Counted from the first letter of the stretch, positions 40,113 through 50,672 are shown. The stretch is 64,000 nt of DNA from Trichomonas vaginalis G3 (GCF_026262505.1 NC_067206.1:36905896-36969895); one strand, 5' to 3'. Made by a program: numbers and translations. The notes: a model not told the origin generated them from the letters alone.

Positions 40113-41347
40113 ATGTACAGAATAGATGTTTCAGATTTTTATGACTTCCAAGCATTCAGAAATATGTGTCCATTTAGAGACTATAACAAAGCAGTCGAGA
40201 ATTTGAAACGTTTAGTCATTTATGTTGACTCTGCCCCAGAATGTTATGTCATGAAAGAATGGGATGTTGTCTTTAACAAACCAAGAGCAACAATAGTTTC
40301 AGAACAAGAATGTAGACAGAAACTTAAGAAAATAAAAGTCGTACAAGTTGGAATGAAGATGTTAGATGCTTGGGATATCTTATTGTCAAAACTTGAAGAT
40401 TTTTCAGTTCGAGGTATAAAGTTCTATACACCTTCTCCAAACTTCTATTCTATCTTCACTGGATATAAATACGAACAAGTAGAATGGAAGAAAATATTAT
40501 AGAAGCTTGGTTAGACCATGTCAAAGAAATTATATGCAATGGAAACGAAAAGGTTTATGAGTATATCTTATGTTGGTTTGCAAACATCTTACAACATCCA
40601 AGTGCTAAAAATGAAACTGCTCTCATTATAATTGGAAAACAAGGAACTGGTAAGAATACTTTCTTTACAGATATTTTGTGCAAACTGTTAGAAGGTTATT
40701 CGAATCCGAATATGACAAACTTAGAAAACATCTGCGGTAAATTTAACTCCTCAATAGAGAATATGAAACTTATAGTATGTAACGAACTTCAAAGTATAGA
40801 TACAACAAAAGTTTTGAACTCAGATGCTTTGAAGAGTCTTATAACAGACAAAGTTGGAGTTGTTGAAAGAAAGTATAAAGACCAAAGAGTTTGTGAGAAT
40901 GTTGCAAACTTCATTATGGTTTCAAACAATGCTGTTCCGATGAAGTTAGAAAGTTCTGACAGAAGATATGTAGTTGTCAGAACGTCAGATTCTCATATGC
41001 AAGATACAGAATATTTTGACGACTTAGCAGAAACTTTGACATCTGACTTTTACAACCACTTGTTCTCATATTTTATGACATTAGATATTTCAAAGTTCAA
41101 TCCAAGACAAATTCCACATACCGAAGAAAGACAAACATTGTTAGAAGCAAACAAGAGTGTATATGAACTGTTCATAGATGAAACTGACTTTGAGTGTTTA
41201 GATGAAAGGTCATTGTACGATTCGTATAAACAGTATTGTCAAGAGTATGGTTATATGGCAGCGTCTAAACGTACGTTCTTGGCAAATGTCAAAAATCTTT
41301 TAGATGTTCAGAACGGCGTATATACAAAGAAAAATTTTTATGAGTAA
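40113..41347 (+). pseudogene. SF3/D5-like helicase (primase-helicase type)
   Basis: An N-terminal segment (MYRIDVSDFYDFQAFRNMCP) is followed by an AAA+ superfamily 3 helicase core. Walker A is IIIGKQGTGKNTF, the acidic B-type strand is MKLIVCNELQS, and the sensor-like strand is ANFIMVSNNAVPMK followed by DRRYVVV. This is the pattern of D5/NrS-1-type viral replicative helicases. It would unwind the linear element DNA ahead of the protein-primed polymerase. Two overlapping open segments cover it; the core segment of 287 codons is open throughout. Confidence 0.78.
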
Positions 41348-41383
41348 ATTTAAAAAAAAATATTTTTTTATCCGATAGAAAAG

Positions 41384-41803
41384 ATGGCAAAATTCATCTC
41401 AGTAAACAAGTACATGTCAGGACTTAAAGAAGAACTAGACCCATTCACATATTTGAATGTTTACTTCTACCATTTTGAAAAGTCTTCATTCAGCAAAGTT
41501 TGGAACATCGAACCAGTTAAGTTTGCTATTGTGACTAAAAATGGTGCGAAATTTGAAGACTTAGACATAGAAGGTTTGTTAGCAGTCAAAGAAAATTTTG
41601 ACAGAAGGTTCTCAAACCTTAAAGAAGGCAAAGCATACAAACTTGTTATACCTTATGAACCAAAGAAAGCAGACGACTATGAATATTATGAGTCTAAAGT
41701 TGTAGAAGTTCAAGGTAAATTGGGTAAAAAGATTTTAGAGTCTAAGCCAGTGTTTACTCCTAAAGAGGAAGAGAACATTGACATTGACCCAGAAATGTTC
41801 TAA
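41384..41803 (+). CDS. Unknown 139-aa Polinton protein
   Basis: Looks whole. Compact mixed alpha/beta start (AKFISVNKYMSGLKEELDPF), a Lys/Glu-rich middle and an acidic C-terminus (EENIDIDPEMF) of the sort seen in single-strand-DNA-binding proteins, which would suit its place between helicase and packaging genes. That is a guess from composition and position. No family recognised. Confidence 0.6.
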   Translation: MAKFISVNKYMSGLKEELDPFTYLNVYFYHFEKSSFSKVWNIEPVKFAIVTKNGAKFEDLDIEGLLAVKENFDRRFSNLKEGKAYKLVIPYEPKKADDYEYYESKVVEVQGKLGKKILESKPVFTPKEEENIDIDPEMF

Positions 41804-41819
41804 AAATAAAATTTTATTT

Positions 41820-42269
41820 TTACATGTCAAATTTCTTTTTCTCTGGTTCAGGTTCTTTCTTCTCTTCTTCTACTTTCTTTTCTTTCTTTTCTCTCTTCTT
41901 CTTCTTCTCTGGTGGAGTTATGTCAAATTTGGCGCAACCATATTTATGTAAAAGTTCTTTGTCCTTTAATAGCTCTTCTATTCTGTTTTCTATTTCATCT
42001 TCAAGAACAGCGCATGTGTCTTCTTTGCATTCTAAGAACTTTTGTTGGACTTCATCTTTCCAAGAGGCGTCATCTCTGTCAACAAGTCTGTCATTGACAA
42101 ACTTAAAGACTTCTCTGCCTAATGTTTTATGGTTCTTGTCATATTCCCAGAAACAGAACTTTAGAACAAATTCACCTTTCTTGTTTACACTATGTAAGAT
42201 TTTATGGTCTACAGATGTTTTGCTGTCGAAAAGCTTGTCTCGAATATAGATAGCGAAATCACTAGACAT
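41820..42269 (-). CDS. Unknown 149-aa Polinton protein with Lys/Glu tail
   Basis: Looks whole. Convergent with the 41384 gene (16 bp apart) and divergent from the packaging ATPase (36 bp between start codons). The ordered N-terminus (SDFAIYIRDKLFDSKTSVDH) is followed by a highly charged KKREKKEKKVEEEKKEPE tail. No family recognised. Confidence 0.6.
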   Translation of the reverse strand: MSSDFAIYIRDKLFDSKTSVDHKILHSVNKKGEFVLKFCFWEYDKNHKTLGREVFKFVNDRLVDRDDASWKDEVQQKFLECKEDTCAVLEDEIENRIEELLKDKELLHKYGCAKFDITPPEKKKKREKKEKKVEEEKKEPEPEKKKFDM

Positions 42270-42305
42270 TTTCTAAAAGATAAAATTTTTAATTTTTCTA
42301 AAAAT

Positions 42306-43181
42306 ATGTTAGAAAAAAAGTTTGCTGACATTGACAAGAAATTTGAGAATGTTTTAAACAAGAACAAGAGGAAGTTAGAAAATGCTCAGATAAAGCCTAT
42401 ACATGACAAGTTCTTATTTGCTCAGAATGGTATAACAGGTCTAATTGCACCACCTGGGTCGGGTAAGACTTTCACTTATCTTAAAATGGCTGCACAACAA
42501 CAAGAACTAGATGAGAAGAACCCATTCTATGAGTTAGTTGTCATTTGTAGTACTTCTGGTCAATTTGACCAAACCGTCAATTCGTTCAAAGATATTATAA
42601 AGAAGTCTAAGTTAGTATGTATAAAAGACTCTGAGTTGTTAGATTGGATAAAGAAGTACCAAAGAAGAGTTTTGAAGTATAATGCTATAAATGAGTATAT
42701 AAATTCGAAGTTTAAAGACCCAAATGAGGAAATGCAGAGAATATTAGAGAAGAAACACTTCAGAAACAAACAGAAAGAGATAGAATACATTTCGAAGAAA
42801 TTGCAATCTTACGATTGGAAAACGTACCCTCATAGATGTCTTCTTATCTTAGATGACTTTGCTTCTCATCCTTTGTTAAAGAACAGAGAACAAGATATGT
42901 GTCGAATTCTTAAGAAGCTCAGACACTTTAACATCTCAGTCGTAATATGTGTACAGACAGCAAAGAGTTTAAGTAAGGATGTAAAGAGAATACTTACTGA
43001 CATTATACTTTTCCCCGGATTGTCCGAAGACGATTTCATGGAACTTATGAAAGAGTCCATGGCAGGTAAGTTTGACAGACATGAACTATGGGAGAAGTAC
43101 AAAGTCATACAAGACCCTCATACTTCTTTCAGAATTCATATCTACGCAAACAAAGTTCAAATTGTAAAAAGTCAAGCTTGA
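42306..43181 (+). CDS. FtsK/HerA-type DNA packaging ATPase
   Basis: About 291 aa from ATG 42306, which I prefer to the in-frame ATG at 42204 because the latter would overlap the divergent neighbour. Walker A is IAPPGSGKTF and Walker B is CLLILDDFAS, followed by an SF-type arginine-rich stretch and VVICVQTAKS, the order of A32-like genome-packaging ATPases of Polintons and NCLDV relatives. It would pump element DNA into a capsid. Looks whole. Confidence 0.85.
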   Translation: MLEKKFADIDKKFENVLNKNKRKLENAQIKPIHDKFLFAQNGITGLIAPPGSGKTFTYLKMAAQQQELDEKNPFYELVVICSTSGQFDQTVNSFKDIIKKSKLVCIKDSELLDWIKKYQRRVLKYNAINEYINSKFKDPNEEMQRILEKKHFRNKQKEIEYISKKLQSYDWKTYPHRCLLILDDFASHPLLKNREQDMCRILKKLRHFNISVVICVQTAKSLSKDVKRILTDIILFPGLSEDDFMELMKESMAGKFDRHELWEKYKVIQDPHTSFRIHIYANKVQIVKSQA

Positions 43182-43339
43182 AAAATAAAGAGTGCATCTA
43201 CCCTACTTGTTTGAAGTTGTCAAAATACTCTGTTATTTTTCACGATTTTCATAGAGTTTTGGCGACTGGGGTTTCTTACCTACTCGCTGTTCTTCACGAT
43301 TTTCATACGGAATCTCTTCTCTCGGTTTTTCCGAGGGAA

Positions 43340-43640
43340 GCAAGCATATGAGGAAATTCATGAATTTTGTTGCTGAATTCAATAAAAATATATTTTAGGT
43401 GAAGAGGTGAGATTTCACCTCTTTTTTCACCTGTTTTTTCACCTCAGTTATTTTATAAGCGTTTCACATGGTAAACGTTATTTTTTAAATTTTGTGAAAA
43501 CTCAACGGTTTGACACAAGCCCTAAAAATTATTTTACTCAGAATTTTGTTGCTGAATTCAATAAAAATATATTTTAGGTGAAGAGGTGAGATTTCACCTC
43601 TTTTTTCACCTCTTTTTTCACCTGTTATTTTATAAGCGTT
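43340..43640. repeat. Paired hairpin-bearing repeat
   Basis: A unit of about 70 bp (TTTTGTTGCTGAATTCAATA... then GGTGAAGAGGTGAGATTTCA) occurs at 43366-43440 and 43551-43625. Each contains the near-palindrome AGGTGAGATTTCACCT. Related inverted copies lie at 44640-44690 and 44805-44870. Non-coding spacer between two genes. Confidence 0.8.
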
Positions 43641-44571
43641 TTACATGAATTGTATGATGTATATTTGAAATCCTAAACAATTTCGTAGCTTCTATTTCTT
43701 CTGTCAGTATGTCAAAAGTTTTAACAATGCCGAAGGTTTCTTTATACTTCTTCTTGACGTCAGATAGAAGGAAATCTTCTGCTGTTGGATAGTTTTTATT
43801 AAGAAATGTCAACATATCCATTTTATCTTCTGCTGGCTTTTCTGCTTCTTTCTTTAAGTCTGCATAGTCGTTTCGCATTCTTTCTATCTCTTTGACTGAG
43901 TAGTTATATTTCCTCATTGCTGCTTTACATTTTGAACATTGCGGGTTCATTTTTGCGTTATATTCTGAAACCTTACCTGCTAAAACAACTAAGGCGTCAA
44001 TTGCTCTCTTCATCTCGAACATAGCGGGTCTTATTTGTTCGTTCCATACCTTACCCCTACTATCTTTATCTCTTATTTCCCAAACACATTTTGCAACTAA
44101 TGAAACAAAGTTGTCGTAGGTCTTAAATTCTTCGGATTTGTAAAGGTCAGAGATGTTCTTATATAACATGTCGCAATCTTTGTCCATAACTTTATGGTTG
44201 CAATGAAAACCAAGGAATTCATAATTTACCTTTCGTATGAACTTCTTTATTTCTACTGAGTCAGTAACTTTAACTTCTATTTCGTCAAATTCGGGAATAG
44301 TGAGTTTTTGTTGTTGTATTTCAGGAAGTTTAGGTAAATGGTCAATAATGTCCTGCATTTCATAAAGATACTGTTCATTTGTTTCATCTTTCGCACTACA
44401 GTCTAAATTACTTGTTAACAATTCCTGCTTTATCTTCTGGATTTTTGTTTCGAAAGTATATGAAGAAGGAATGAAGTTTTTCATCTCTACCAACATAGAT
44501 GTTGGATTCATAACTAACGAGTTTGGTGCTGTAGTTGTTTGAACTGTTGTTGTGCCGATTGTTGAAATCAT
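43630..44571 (-). CDS. Unknown 313-aa Polinton protein with Cys pair
   Basis: Start taken at MISTIGTTTVQTTTAPNS (44571); a longer frame reaching 44679 reads through repeat DNA and is unlikely. Helical, with a CSKCKAAM pair at about residue 215 that could hold zinc with other Cys/His, and a HCNHKVMDKDC cluster. No family recognised. Looks whole. Confidence 0.6.
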   Translation of the reverse strand: MISTIGTTTVQTTTAPNSLVMNPTSMLVEMKNFIPSSYTFETKIQKIKQELLTSNLDCSAKDETNEQYLYEMQDIIDHLPKLPEIQQQKLTIPEFDEIEVKVTDSVEIKKFIRKVNYEFLGFHCNHKVMDKDCDMLYKNISDLYKSEEFKTYDNFVSLVAKCVWEIRDKDSRGKVWNEQIRPAMFEMKRAIDALVVLAGKVSEYNAKMNPQCSKCKAAMRKYNYSVKEIERMRNDYADLKKEAEKPAEDKMDMLTFLNKNYPTAEDFLLSDVKKKYKETFGIVKTFDILTEEIEATKLFRISNIHHTIHVKRL

Positions 44572-44635
44572 ATCTTTTATACAAAATAAAAAAAATAAAA
44601 AAATAAAGTTAGTTTTATTTTTTATTTCGGGAAAA

Positions 44636-44880
44636 TTCATGAGGTGAAAAAACAGGTGAAAAAAGAGGTGAAATCTCACCTCTTCACCTAAACATTATTT
44701 TTGGGTCATTTACGCTCATTACGATGAAGTTTCGACAAAACATTTACGCTCATTACGAAGAAGTTTTGACAAAACATTTACGATGAAATCATGAAAATTC
44801 ATGAGGTGAAAAAACAGGTGAAAAAAGAGGTGAAATCTCACCTCTTCACCTAAACATTATTTTTGGTGTAAATTTCAATA
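44636..44880. repeat. Spacer repeats with GGTGAAAAAAC hairpins
   Basis: Two copies of ATTCATGAGGTGAAAAAACA followed by GAGGTGAAATCTCACCTC, plus TTACGATGAAGTTTTGACAA-type units shared with the array at 4375-5410 of the other element. Confidence 0.75.
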
Positions 44881-44896
44881 AAAATAAATGGTTCAT

Positions 44897-45559
44897 TTAC
44901 TCACAATATTTTTGTACAAAACAACCCCAAACTTTTAACTTCTTTTCTGCAGCTTCAAATGCTATCTTAGCGAGTTCATATTCTCTAAATTCTCTCTTTA
45001 AATCTTCTTGTTCCCATTGGTCTAGTTCGTATGGCGAGTCTCTATAACCAGAACATATCTCACGTTCATGTTCTATTTGTTTTTCATGCATTTTTCTAAC
45101 TTCTTGTTCGAACAAAGGTTTAGCATTCTCTACTGTATCTTCGAATTCTTCTTCATCTAACTTCTCATGAACTTTCTTGTCTATGGAGTCCATAATTTTT
45201 CCAACTGCTATGCAATATTTTGGTGAAGCCCACATTGCTATATAGTTTACAAGTCTTGGGTCTACATACATTCCTCTAACCTGTTTGATTTCATCCGGAA
45301 TTCCTGCATGAATTTTGTATAAAAAGCAACCCGCTGTTTTCCGCGGGTTGGTATATTCTTCACAAAATGCCTTAAAATACTCTTCCCAGGACTTATTTTC
45401 CAACAACCTTCTAAAGTCTTTCCTAAACTGCTGACACATCTTTGTTGCATTTATATAACCATCCTTGTCTCTACGTAAGACTTCAATACCGTTGTAAGTG
45501 CCTTTTGTGAATGTTTCGCCATTAGATTTGTTCGTGAACGTTTTTGCTTCGACTGTCAT
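44897..45559 (-). CDS. KilA-N domain protein
   Basis: 220 aa. The N-terminal half has the KilA-N pattern of large DNA viruses and phages (YNGIEVLRRDKDGYINATKM, then CQQFRKDFRRLLENKSW, GMYVDPRLVNYIAMWASPKY). KilA-N is a DNA-binding domain. The C-terminal half is charged and helical (DKKVHEKLDEEEFEDTVENA). Two peculiarities: the segment TNPRKTAGCFLYKIHAG is encoded by a palindromic stretch that recurs outside the gene (45860-45921), and DKKVHEKLDEE recurs in the repeat array of the other element. Looks whole. Confidence 0.82.
   Translation of the reverse strand: MTVEAKTFTNKSNGETFTKGTYNGIEVLRRDKDGYINATKMCQQFRKDFRRLLENKSWEEYFKAFCEEYTNPRKTAGCFLYKIHAGIPDEIKQVRGMYVDPRLVNYIAMWASPKYCIAVGKIMDSIDKKVHEKLDEEEFEDTVENAKPLFEQEVRKMHEKQIEHEREICSGYRDSPYELDQWEQEDLKREFREYELAKIAFEAAEKKLKVWGCFVQKYCE
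45309..45370. repeat. 62-bp palindrome-bearing repeat inside the KilA-N gene
   Basis: Identical over 62 bp to 45860-45921. It contains the hairpin AACCCGC-TGTTTTCC-GCGGGTT. Here it encodes part of the KilA-N protein; the other copy is in non-coding spacer. Confidence 0.9.
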
Positions 45560-45599
45560 TTTCTGTTCTTACAATAAAAATAAAAAATATTTTTTTAAA

Positions 45600-46228
45600 A
45601 AAACCAACTTTATTTTTTATGTTTTTTTGTGAAAGTTTCGACAAAGCATATACCTTCATGTTTGACAAAACATATACGAAGAAGAAGTTTCGACAAAACA
45701 TATACGAAGAAGTTTATTTCCTGTGTTGTTGTCAAAATGTCATGTTGTCACACTTTTTCAAAAAGATGTTAGTTGACCGAGTGACCGAGTGACCGAGTGA
45801 CCTGGTCGCCTAAAATATATTTTTTTCTGTCTTAAGGAAATTCATGAAAATTCAACGGGTGAATTTTGTATAAAAAGCAACCCGCTGTTTTCCGCGGGTT
45901 GGTATATTCTTCACAAAATGCTTGTTTTTGAGGTCGAGCCACTTTTGGCTCCACCTCTTTTTTCACCTAAAATATATTTTTGTGCTATGTTTTCAGCACA
46001 AAACATATACGATGAAGTTTATTTCCTGTGTTGTTGTCTAAATGTCATGTTGTCACACTTTTTCAGAGAAGTTAAAATGACCTGGTGACCTGGTGACCTG
46101 GTGACACCTAAAAAACCACTTCACCTAAAATATATTTTCTATCTTAAGGAAATTCATGAAAATTCAAGAGGTTAGAAAAGAGGTTAGAAAACAGGTTAGA
46201 TCTAACATTCTACCCTAAACATTATTTT
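45600..46228. repeat. Spacer rich in short tandem and palindromic repeats
   Basis: Holds GTGACCGA-type tandem units (45778-45802), GACCTGGT tandem units (46079-46105), two copies of TTTCCTGTGTTGTTGTC (45717 and 46024), a copy of the KilA-N palindrome (45860-45921) and TTAGAAAAGAGGTTAGAAAA (46170). No gene. Confidence 0.8.
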
Positions 46229-47089
46229 TCAATACTTTTTCAGCACTTTTCCGTAGTTATATATGAAAGACAATTCGAGATAAAAGTCATAGTACAATGG
46301 TATAATATGCTGCACACCGTTTGTTGTGAACCAGACTTGAAAGTCAGAGAAACTGTTACTAGGTGGTTCGTAGAATTTAGAGGTAAGGTCATAAAAGTCC
46401 TTACCGATACAAAGAAAACTGTTGTTGCTTGAACTGAAACTTGCATGACACATAACATTTTGAGGGTCGAACACGTTTCTATAAACTGTCAAATTTGCTG
46501 GTGGACGTATAAATTTAAACGGACCGTCAGGTGGTAATGGTTCGTTCTGGTTTAGTAACCGAAGAAATTGTGCCCAAGAACGTTTGTCTACTTCCCAAAA
46601 TAAAAACTGTGTACTTCTTGGAGGGTTATTTTCAATCCTTTGAAATGAAACTGTGGAGTTCATCTTGTCATATTCTAGCTTCAGATAGTACGTTCCGTTT
46701 AGTAAAGAGTCGTATTTTTCTTGAAATTCCCAGTAGTATTTGTTTATTTGAGTTTGAAAGTCATTTAGAGTTTTTTCAAGACTTTCGTCTGAACGAACTG
46801 TAAAGATTCTCATTTCGTCAAATTTGTCTATTAGACCATCAGAACCTTCATACTGCCCATGAAAATATACTGCGAACATAAATGCGTTAGTTCTTTTTGA
46901 AAACAAAACTCTTCTAAATCCTATTGCCTTTGCATCTGAAGGACTTTGAAGCCAACGAATTGGATAGTCAAACCTGTAAGCTCCGGATGAAATTTCTTCA
47001 TCTGAAAGATTCCTACCAGCATTTGTAAAGATATAGTCTAACGGTTTTGTATCTGCTACTTTTGTTCTTTGTTTTTCAACCTGAAACAT
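46229..47089 (-). CDS. Unknown Polinton protein, paralog of the 53485 gene
   Basis: 286 aa, looks whole. Beta-rich, with AYRFDYPIRWLQSPSDAKAI, GFRRVLFSKR and, near the end, SDFQVWFTTNGVQHIIPLYY. The last 60 and first 70 residues match the 53485-54334 gene closely. No catalytic motif. A duplicated virion-type (penton- or spike-like) protein is a reasonable guess. Confidence 0.65.
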   Translation of the reverse strand: MFQVEKQRTKVADTKPLDYIFTNAGRNLSDEEISSGAYRFDYPIRWLQSPSDAKAIGFRRVLFSKRTNAFMFAVYFHGQYEGSDGLIDKFDEMRIFTVRSDESLEKTLNDFQTQINKYYWEFQEKYDSLLNGTYYLKLEYDKMNSTVSFQRIENNPPRSTQFLFWEVDKRSWAQFLRLLNQNEPLPPDGPFKFIRPPANLTVYRNVFDPQNVMCHASFSSSNNSFLCIGKDFYDLTSKFYEPPSNSFSDFQVWFTTNGVQHIIPLYYDFYLELSFIYNYGKVLKKY

Positions 47090-47126
47090 TTAATATATGT
47101 AAAAATATACTGTTTTAAAAAACGTT

Positions 47127-47711
47127 TTAAAATGGTATGCCATATAGCTTCTTGAATTTGTTAAGATATAGTCTAACGTTTTTTCCATCTGTATCTCTAG
47201 CGTTTACAAAAGCATAGTCTTCCTTAGTAAAACATACTTGTAATTTTCTATAGTTTACGCCGGTATAAAAGTAGAATGAGTCTTGTTCTTCGCTATAGTA
47301 GTAAAACTCAAACGTATGCTTGCCATAGTCTGTAATTTCAATTGCTTCATCTTCTAGTTCGTCGACAAATTCGAATACAATATCTCTAAACTTACCTTTG
47401 TTCTTATTGTTTTCAGAACAAGTGACCCAACGTAAGTTTTCAAGTCTATTGTCGTTTCTTATACGGTTTATATGGTCTACAAAAGGTAAATTGTTAGGGT
47501 TCGGTATAAAATGAGTTGCAATGACAATATGTTTAAGATAGCGTTTCCCACCCATCTTCATAATAGCATATCCTTTATTTCCCTCCCATCCGCTTAAAAC
47601 TCTTTTTGTCTCTTTCTTCCTTATTTCAAAAGGCTCACAACAGTGAATTTCATATTTCTCATCTAACAAACAAGTTTTCCAACAGTCTTTTCCAACAAAA
47701 TCAGCGTACAT
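47127..47711 (-). CDS. HNH homing-type endonuclease
   Basis: 194 aa. NUMOD4-like start (CEPFEIRKKETKRVLSGW) followed by HNH signature HIVIATHFIPNPNN then VDHINRIRNDNRLENLRW and CSENNKNK. HNH enzymes of this type are often mobile and cut DNA near their own site. It is inserted between the PolB and structural genes on the same strand. Looks whole. Confidence 0.85.
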   Translation of the reverse strand: MYADFVGKDCWKTCLLDEKYEIHCCEPFEIRKKETKRVLSGWEGNKGYAIMKMGGKRYLKHIVIATHFIPNPNNLPFVDHINRIRNDNRLENLRWVTCSENNKNKGKFRDIVFEFVDELEDEAIEITDYGKHTFEFYYYSEEQDSFYFYTGVNYRKLQVCFTKEDYAFVNARDTDGKNVRLYLNKFKKLYGIPF

Positions 47712-47750
47712 TTCAAATAAAATAAAAAAATATTTTTTTAAAAAAATGTT

Positions 47751-49885
47751 TTATTTCATGCAATGTTTTATTTCTGTGCCGTCTTCAAGTATGCCCCAAT
47801 ACTTACGCTTGGAGAGGACATGAACTTCGGTGAAAATTTTGTCCAATTTGAATTGACCCATCTTTTCACCGACCATTCCCATTTCAATGAGTTTGTTATA
47901 GCCTTCTTCGTTCGTCATGAGTGCGTCAATGTTCTCATAGTAAACCTTCACTTTGGATTTAACTTCGGAGAAGAATTTGTTGTAGTTGTCAAGGACTGCT
48001 TTTGCGAACTGAGGGTAAGACCAATGTTCGACAATAGTTTTAATGTGGTTACTAAGCCACTTTGACCTTGAGTGAATTCGTACTTCAAAACAAAAGGGAG
48101 AACCTTTCAACAAAGTTGTCGACCTTCTCATAATGTTTACTCTTCATCTCTTGAGGTTCTTAATGGAATATCCCCATGTCGAATTCATAAGCAATTTGAG
48201 TGTCATTGCAAGTTTGGGGTTTGAAGCTTTCCTAATATCATAGAGTTGTTGTATGACTTTTCCAACTGTATAGTTCCTTCCTGGAACTCACCATCTTCGT
48301 TTGGATTCCAGTCGGAATATATTGGACAAATCTCATGTACGCAGCGTTAAGGTCGACATAGTATATCTTTTCATCTGAGTCGAACTTGTCGCAACCAATT
48401 GGTCCAGTTTGTGGAAATTCAAGTGAGTCTCTTATCTTCTGAGAAACTTCTCCTGTTATCTCATAAACATCGTCGAAGCAACCTGTTTCATATAAAACCT
48501 TCTGACCTAACTCAGATGCTCTCCAATACAATTTGACGTCAATTGGATGTCTCAATGGAAGTTTGTTTATAGCATCTTGAAGTTCTTGCAACCTCATTGG
48601 AAGTTCTTCTGGTTCAGGTTGGTATCCGAACAATCCAACTCCTTTTGGAACTGCGTACTTCTTTTGTACTAGAACTTTGTCTGGAACAACTTTTGGTCTC
48701 ACCAACAATGAAAAGTTTGTTTCGTCTTTTGTACAAAAGTTCTGTCAGCTTGTCATCTGGAATTGGTTCCAACAAACCTTTCTCGAAAAGAATGTTTACA
48801 GCTCTGACAATGTTGCACTTGCCTTTTCCGAACATAAGACTTTCGTTCAACATAAGTGGTTGTGGACAATTACAATCTTCAACCATGGTAATTTGAAGTC
48901 AACAACATAGTCGTCGTGTGAAGAACCTTTCTCAGTCGGAATGTTAACTCGGATATTGACATTGCCAACGGTGCAATTTTTGCCAATTGACCTCTGAGAA
49001 TGTACCTTGTTCTTCACACATGACTCAAGATACTTCATCTTCTCATCTGTAACAAGACCAGAGTTCCTGAGACATGTAAGAATGCAAGGTTCATGACAAT
49101 TGTTTCAATTGAATTGTAAATTCCATACCTTGTCAAGTCAATGTCAGACTTATTTATGAACGGGAAGTATCCAGCATGTTGTCTGACTGCTTGAGGGTTA
49201 GGTTGGTACCATTCAAATTTACACTTGCAATTCCTTCAATTGCATTCAAAATGTCTGAGTCGGAGTCAAACATTTGTTCTCTCTTTGTAGTCTTGAAAGC
49301 GTCAAGAAGTTGTGCGGCTGTTGTGACATTGCCATGTGCATAGTAAATGTGACCGTCCAAATCTGTTACGGTTAGTCTGAGATTGTATCCTTTCTTATTT
49401 CCGTCTTGTATGGCAGCAAGTACTCCCATGAAGCCTTCTTTGTTCTTTCCTTCGTCAAAGTTTACTGTAAAGGTTCGACCAGATGTAATTTGACTTCTAA
49501 CTTCACGGTACTTTTCATATGCATATCTTGTTCTTTCCATGGGAGCATGTTTGTCTTCACCTTTTCCTTTTTTCCTTCTCAAAGGATGCAATTGTTCGTT
49601 ATGTTTCCAGTAGAATCTGGCAAAGCCGTCGTGTCCTTCAACTTGCGGTTCACTAACATTGAAAGGCAAGTTCATAAGACGCTCTTCTTCTAACCTCTCT
49701 AATCTGTTTGGATAGTTTGCGCGTGCTGTTTCTAAGTCCATTTCGTAGGTCAGACCAGCAAGTTTGTCATAGACTTTTATGGGTCTTCCCTTCCTATATT
49801 TAAAATTCTTCGAAACTTTCCAACCATATCTTTCTAACTCTGCTTTTATTCTAGCAGATTTTCTATCCATTCTATGCGGAGGCAT
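47751..49885 (-). pseudogene. Protein-primed family B DNA polymerase
   Basis: Reverse-strand region of about 2.1 kb. The N-terminal part (49154-49885) has a basic start (MPPHRMDRKSARIKAELERY). Middle segments include CDKFDSDEKIYYVDLNAAYM, a motif-A-like strand with the aspartate and tyrosine of PolB, and PTGIQTKM. The C-terminal part (VKVYYENIDALMTNEEGY, KLDKIFTEVHVLSKRKYWG) has the motif-C-like strand and thumb of the Polinton polymerases. It would replicate the element from its terminal repeats. Broken, several breaks. Confidence 0.78.
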
Positions 49886-49916
49886 TTCTATAAAAATAAA
49901 AAAATATTTTTTTCCT

Positions 49917-50500
49917 TTACTTTACATAACCGCCTGCTGCCATAAGTCTTTGACGCCAACCCATACCAGCTAATGAAGGTTGACTTGGTTTAGTTTCCAA
50001 ACTAAACTTTGGTTTTGGTTTATCTTCAGTTTTTGGTTTTTCTTCTTCTATCGGTTTTTCGTCACTTTTCGGTTCCTCTGACTTTACCTCACTTGCAGGT
50101 ATGGTTGTGTCGTTAACATCTTCATAAATATCATATGCCATTTGTTTTTGTTTTCCTTTCAACTTTTTGTGTTTGTTGTAAAGTTTAGAATATTTCGACT
50201 CTAAGTCAATGAGATGTTCTATAATGAACTGTTGGTCAGTGAAGTATACCTTCCCATCTGTTGTCTCGAAAGCTCCTTCAGACTTCAATATTTTATTTGT
50301 GAGAGTCTGTTTCTTTTTGAGATACTAGCCGTTCCATTTCTATGAAAAGTGACTTTATAGTTGGGGTTTGTATTTCCAGACCTGGCACTTTCTATTATTG
50401 AATTTTTCTCTTCATCTGTAAGTTCTTTGACAGGTTTTGACAATGGTTCTGAACTTTTTGTTTGTGGTGTCAAATCTACTGTTTCAACTTCTTCGGTCAT
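49917..50500 (-). pseudogene. Acidic/Lys-rich small protein region
   Basis: Two adjacent reverse-strand frames. The upstream one (50285-50500) has TEEVETVDLTPQTKSSEPLS; the downstream one (49917-50288) has FEYSKLYNKHKKLKGK-like helices, a PKSDEKPIEEEKPKTEDKPK linker and a conserved-looking end GMGWRQRLMAAGGYVK. Probably one broken gene. Disordered acidic composition is typical of virion scaffold proteins. No family recognised. Confidence 0.5.
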
Positions 50501-50519
50501 TTCATCTCAGTAAAAAATT

Positions 50520-50672
50520 TTAGTTTGTTTTGTTTTCAACTGGTTGTTTAGGTTTTTTAAGTCGGTCTAAAACTTCCTGAGGTATAGGAAGAACTTGACA
50601 AACACGTTGTGTAACTGCTGGAAGTCGACAAATCCATCTTGAACACATTTGTCTCAATGCTGTATTGTTCAT
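50520..50672 (-). CDS. 50-aa Polinton small protein
   Basis: Short frame starting MNNTALRQMCSRWICRLPAV with three Cys and a Pro/Lys-rich end. Both this ATG and that of the gene downstream (50500) follow TTTTTTACTGAGATGAA, a shared leader that supports real start sites. No family recognised. Confidence 0.5.
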   Translation of the reverse strand: MNNTALRQMCSRWICRLPAVTQRVCQVLPIPQEVLDRLKKPKQPVENKTN

